Assembly: GCA_937949555.1 (NCBI GenBank)
Contig: CALEDV010000054.1
Span: 1-37,129 of the forward strand
Length of the DNA stretch: 37,129 nt
Reading direction: 5' to 3'
DNA from: an uncultured bacterium
GTDB lineage: Bacteria; Nitrospirota; Thermodesulfovibrionia; Thermodesulfovibrionales; Dissulfurispiraceae
How positions within the stretch are numbered: the first letter of the stretch is position 1; the number at the start of each line of letters is the position of its first letter. The position numbers were made by a program, and so were the translations under genes. Below, piece after piece: positions 34,873 to 37,129 of the stretch. A model generated the notes under the pieces. That model was not told the origin of the DNA, did no database searches, and was given only the letters and a program-made list of their open reading frames with translations.

Positions 34873-35184
34873 AGGGATTTGTCTTTAACTGTTTTTTCCT
34901 CTATCCTCATATTGACAATGCATCGCCCTATTAGATGACTATAGGACTCATTACCCCCCCTTAAGTATGAAGAATCATGGGAAGCTTACCGATAACCTTC
35001 CCTTGTTTGAAGTAATGAGACTACTTAGGAATCGTCTGTATAACCTCACCTGCCTTCACTGTGGCAATGTCTTCGATAGAGACCATAGAGAACTGTTTGA
35101 TATGGGCAAGTTGTGGAGACAACAAATAAACCCTCCTCGTCATACCCCCTTACTTGTTACAGATTCCTAACGGTATGTAGGGTA
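34873..35184. other. Stretch without a recognised gene
   Basis: A 67-codon open frame at 34967-35170 contains CLHCGN followed by FDRDHRELFDMGKL. Only one CxxC pair is present and no ribosome-binding site, so I regard it as uncertain, possibly a fragment. AGGGTA at 35179-35184 forms the left half of a candidate target duplication of the palindromic element that follows. Confidence 0.3.
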
Positions 35185-35395
35185 CCTTAAATTGCCGATA
35201 GGAGTAAGAGGGTGCGCTGAAAAGGCTTTATTGCCACACCTTTTTACAGGGCCTTTGGACTTTTACAAATAGTGCTATTTTAATCACCTCTTGGTGACTG
35301 AATGACTTATGGCCCTTTTTAATAAACCCTGTGGCAGTATAAAGGCTTTCAGGCATGCCCTCTTACTCCTTACAGGTTTCTATCGGCAATTTTGC
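35185..35395 (+). mobile_element. MITE-like palindromic element, copy 2
   Basis: Terminal inverted repeat AAATTGCCGATAG (35189-35201) with its complement at 35380-35392. Next come GAGTAAGAGGG (35202-35212) with CCCTCTTACTC, then CTGAAAAGGCTTTAT and TTGCCACA with matching right-arm segments, AGGGCC with GGCCCT, and two small apical hairpins (AAATAG-TG-CTATTT; TCACC-TCTT-GGTGA). AGGGTA flanks both ends (35179-35184 and 35396-35401), a candidate 6-bp target duplication. The right half is almost identical to copy 1; the left half differs more. It has no coding capacity. It now lies just ahead of the csp promoter. Confidence 0.78.
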
Positions 35396-35409
35396 AGGGT
35401 AAAAATGCT

Positions 35410-35439
35410 TTGACTTTATCCTGCTACTAATGTTATAAA
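35410..35439 (+). promoter_or_regulatory. Promoter of the cold-shock gene
   Basis: TTGACT (35410-35415) and TATAAA (35434-35439) with 18-base spacing (17 if read TTATAA). The leader to the ATG is about 70 bases and holds a good AAGGAGGAAG ribosome-binding site, typical of structured cold-shock leaders. Confidence 0.65.
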
Positions 35440-35513
35440 AGCACACCTGTTTTTTTACGGGATATTCGCAAGCCTTTCTTTGAGAGGCGAAATGTAAGGA
35501 GGAAGTTGAAGTT

Positions 35514-35717
35514 ATGGCAGTAGAAGGAAAAGTCAAATGGTTTAACGAGGCAAAGGGTTTTGGGTTCATCCAGCAGGACAATGGCCCTGATGTATTTGTT
35601 CACTACTCATCTATTGAAAGCAATGGGTTTAAGACCCTTGCGGAGGGACAGAAGGTTAAATTCGATATTGTTGAAGGTGACCGCGGGCCAAAGGCCACTA
35701 ATGTGACAAAGATCTAA
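35514..35717 (+). CDS. cspA: Cold-shock protein (CspA family)
   Basis: A 67-residue single cold-shock domain that binds single-stranded nucleic acids and acts as an RNA chaperone. The RNP1 motif KGFGFI and RNP2 motif VFVHYS are both present, with the usual GKVKWFN start. AAGGAGGAAG precedes the ATG, and a strong terminator follows, so it is a single-gene unit. Which paralogue class it belongs to (cold-induced or constitutive) cannot be told. Confidence 0.97.
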   Translation: MAVEGKVKWFNEAKGFGFIQQDNGPDVFVHYSSIESNGFKTLAEGQKVKFDIVEGDRGPKATNVTKI

Positions 35718-35735
35718 CATTAATCTAACAATCAA

Positions 35736-35764
35736 GGGGGTCTGCTAAAGACCCCTTTTTTTAT
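35736..35764 (+). terminator. Rho-independent terminator after cspA
   Basis: GGGGTCT (35737-35743) pairs with AGACCCC (35749-35755) around a 5-base loop, followed by eight T. It ends the cspA transcript about 20 bases after the stop and before lipA. Confidence 0.93.
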
Positions 35765-35794
35765 GAATTACACTGCCTTATAAAAGGCTAACCT

Positions 35795-36652
35795 ATGCCC
35801 CTTCCCCCATGGCTCAAGACTAAGATTAGAGGCTTACATAACACAAAGGCCCTCCTTCGCTCCTACGACCTTCACAGTGTCTGCGAAGAGGCGAGGTGTC
35901 CCAATCAGGGACTGTGCTTCTCAAGATCCGTAGCAACCTTTATGATACTGGGCAATCACTGCACCCGCAACTGCGGATTTTGTGCTGTCTCTCACGGAAC
36001 CCCTACGCCAATAGATATTGATGAGCCAGCAAGGATTGTCCATGCATCTAAGGAGATGGGACTGAGATATGTGGTCGTTACCTCTGTCACAAGGGATGAC
36101 CTGCCAGATGGCGGTGCTGGCCAATTTGCAGCCTGCATCAGGGCGCTCAGAAAGGAAATGCCCTCTGTGGGTATCGAGGTGCTTACCCCTGATTTCATGG
36201 GCGATCCTGACTCGCTCGGCACCATACTATCGAACCCGCCGGATGTATATAATCACAATATAGAGACAGTGCCGAGGCTCTATCCCCAGGTGAGACCTCA
36301 GGCCGATTATGAAAGGTCTATCGACCTGCTGAGATCGGTAAAGGCCCTGGCACCGACAATCATTACGAAATCTGGCATCATGGTTGGCCTTGGCGAGACC
36401 CAGGGGGAGATACTAAAGGTGATGGAGGATTTAAGGGCAGCAAACTGTGACATGCTCACAATTGGTCAATATATGCAGCCTACGAGGCGCAACCTGCCTG
36501 TGTATGAATACATAGGGCCAGAGGTTTTTGAGCATTACAGGGCTATTGCCCTTGAGATGGGCTTTAAATTTGTGGCCTCAGCCCCCCTGGTAAGGAGTTC
36601 AATGAATGCACAGGAGATGTTCGATTGCTCAGCCTTAAATGGTGTTACTTAG
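35795..36652 (+). CDS. lipA: Lipoyl synthase
   Basis: LipA inserts two sulfur atoms into protein-bound octanoyl groups to make lipoyl cofactor. The 285-residue radical-SAM enzyme has both cluster sites: the auxiliary [4Fe-4S] Cys in CEEARCPNQGLC (Cys30, 35, 41) and the radical-SAM CTRNCGFC (Cys56, 60, 63). The C-terminal LVRSSMNA supplies the serine ligand of the auxiliary cluster. No ribosome-binding site is strong. Its last 18 bases overlap the end of the convergent DUF512 gene. No lipB or lipoylated complex gene is in view. Confidence 0.97.
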   Translation: MPLPPWLKTKIRGLHNTKALLRSYDLHSVCEEARCPNQGLCFSRSVATFMILGNHCTRNCGFCAVSHGTPTPIDIDEPARIVHASKEMGLRYVVVTSVTRDDLPDGGAGQFAACIRALRKEMPSVGIEVLTPDFMGDPDSLGTILSNPPDVYNHNIETVPRLYPQVRPQADYERSIDLLRSVKALAPTIITKSGIMVGLGETQGEILKVMEDLRAANCDMLTIGQYMQPTRRNLPVYEYIGPEVFEHYRAIALEMGFKFVASAPLVRSSMNAQEMFDCSALNGVT

Positions 36653-37129
36653 GCCTTCATTACAGACCCTTCTTACCCCTTCGATGATCCCCTCGGCCGT
36701 TGAGGGTATAACCACTGCCTTTGTATGGAGTATAGCCTTCACATCAGACACCGTTACATCGTCAATAAAAACAGGCTCCCCTTCCTTTAGACATACATCA
36801 GGGACGATCAGAGTTGAGCCTGCTGTAATTTTATCTGCAAGGGTCTTGATTATGTCTCTCCCACTAATGAGACCTGTAACGGTGACAGAGTCTCCCAAAA
36901 AGGTATTTACAACCTCATAACACCGTATGTTTAATCCATACCCTTGAAGCTGTTTTATAAAAGTGCTAAGAAAAGGGAAGAAAGAAGACCCTGCAAAGGT
37001 TACAAAGCTCCTTTCTTTATATGCTGAAATTCCCGCAAACAACCTCTTTAGCCTTAATCTCTTGGCCTCATGTAAAAATAGTGGGACCATGCCTACCCCG
37101 TTTTCCAGTTGGGGCAAATCGTCATATTC
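36635..37129 (-). CDS. DUF512 / radical-SAM-associated protein, C-terminal part (cut by window edge)
   Basis: The frame is open from the right edge inward and ends at 36635; about 164 residues are visible. The first ones, YDDLPQLENGVGMVP, match the DUF512 region of proteins that combine an N-terminal PDZ-like and radical-SAM-like part with DUF512. Later YEVVNTFLGDSVTVTGLISGRDI and LIVPDVCLKEGEPVFIDDVT are typical of the family's end. Function is not settled. The stop lies 18 bases inside the convergent lipA gene. The N-terminal part is outside the window. Confidence 0.82.
   Translation of the reverse strand, partial: EYDDLPQLENGVGMVPLFLHEAKRLRLKRLFAGISAYKERSFVTFAGSSFFPFLSTFIKQLQGYGLNIRCYEVVNTFLGDSVTVTGLISGRDIIKTLADKITAGSTLIVPDVCLKEGEPVFIDDVTVSDVKAILHTKAVVIPSTAEGIIEGVRRVCNEGLSNTI

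Noticed and set aside
34967-35170. 67-codon frame with one CxxC pair
   Set aside because: A single CxxC without a second pair does not support a zinc ribbon, and no start signal is seen.

Overview
The window looks like a chromosome segment of a Gram-negative anaerobe, most plausibly Nitrospirota (Thermodesulfovibrionia-like). That placement is an inference from gene content and style: an LptD outer-membrane LPS translocon, flavin/Fe-S electron-transfer subunits of the bifurcating-hydrogenase type, AGG-rich codon use and moderate GC. No rRNA or other marker is present to prove it. No tRNA, rRNA or CRISPR array was seen.

Layout. 1-6.2 kb is a tightly packed plus-strand housekeeping run: trpA, accD, folC, lptD, truB, with gaps of 0-10 bp or start/stop overlaps. 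6.2-8.5 kb is an accessory island: an AAA ATPase with a PD-(D/E)XK-like C-terminus lies between two ~145-bp imperfect direct repeats, and the second repeat is interrupted by a ~209-bp palindromic, MITE-like element. 8.5-16.5 kb is minus strand: a MATE exporter, then a six-gene redox operon (nuoF-CBS fusion, nuoE, a stand-alone CBS protein, an orphan NuoF-like Fe-S module, a nuoG-like subunit, a VOC protein). 16.9-18.7 kb holds a small metal-binding HMA protein converging on a HIT hydrolase/M20 peptidase pair. 18.8-23.2 kb is plus strand: recA-recX-motB, a DUF465 protein and ilvD, closed by a terminator. 23.3-29.1 kb is mainly minus strand: galT-like with uspA and coaX in one overlapping unit, a divergent hypothetical gene, and a methyltransferase followed by comEC. 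29.3-32.3 kb holds a TPR/methyltransferase protein and then a block with a histidine-kinase relic and an MntA/HepT toxin-antitoxin pair, bounded by 31-bp direct repeats. 32.3-37.1 kb holds mazG, a second AAA-like ATPase with a PD-(D/E)XK nuclease fold, a second copy of the palindromic element, a cold-shock gene with promoter and terminator, lipA, and the C-terminal part of a DUF512 protein cut by the window edge.

Most interesting points. (1) A soluble NADH-oxidising module in which the NuoF subunit carries a C-terminal pair of CBS domains and a close paralogue of that CBS pair is encoded separately in the operon, suggesting adenine-nucleotide control of electron transfer. (2) The ~210-bp palindromic element, in two copies with matching terminal inverted repeats, a candidate 6-bp target duplication at one copy, and an uninterrupted relative of the other copy's insertion site in the same window. 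(3) The MntA/HepT block, whose left edge cuts a histidine kinase exactly at a 31-bp repeat that recurs just upstream of mazG.
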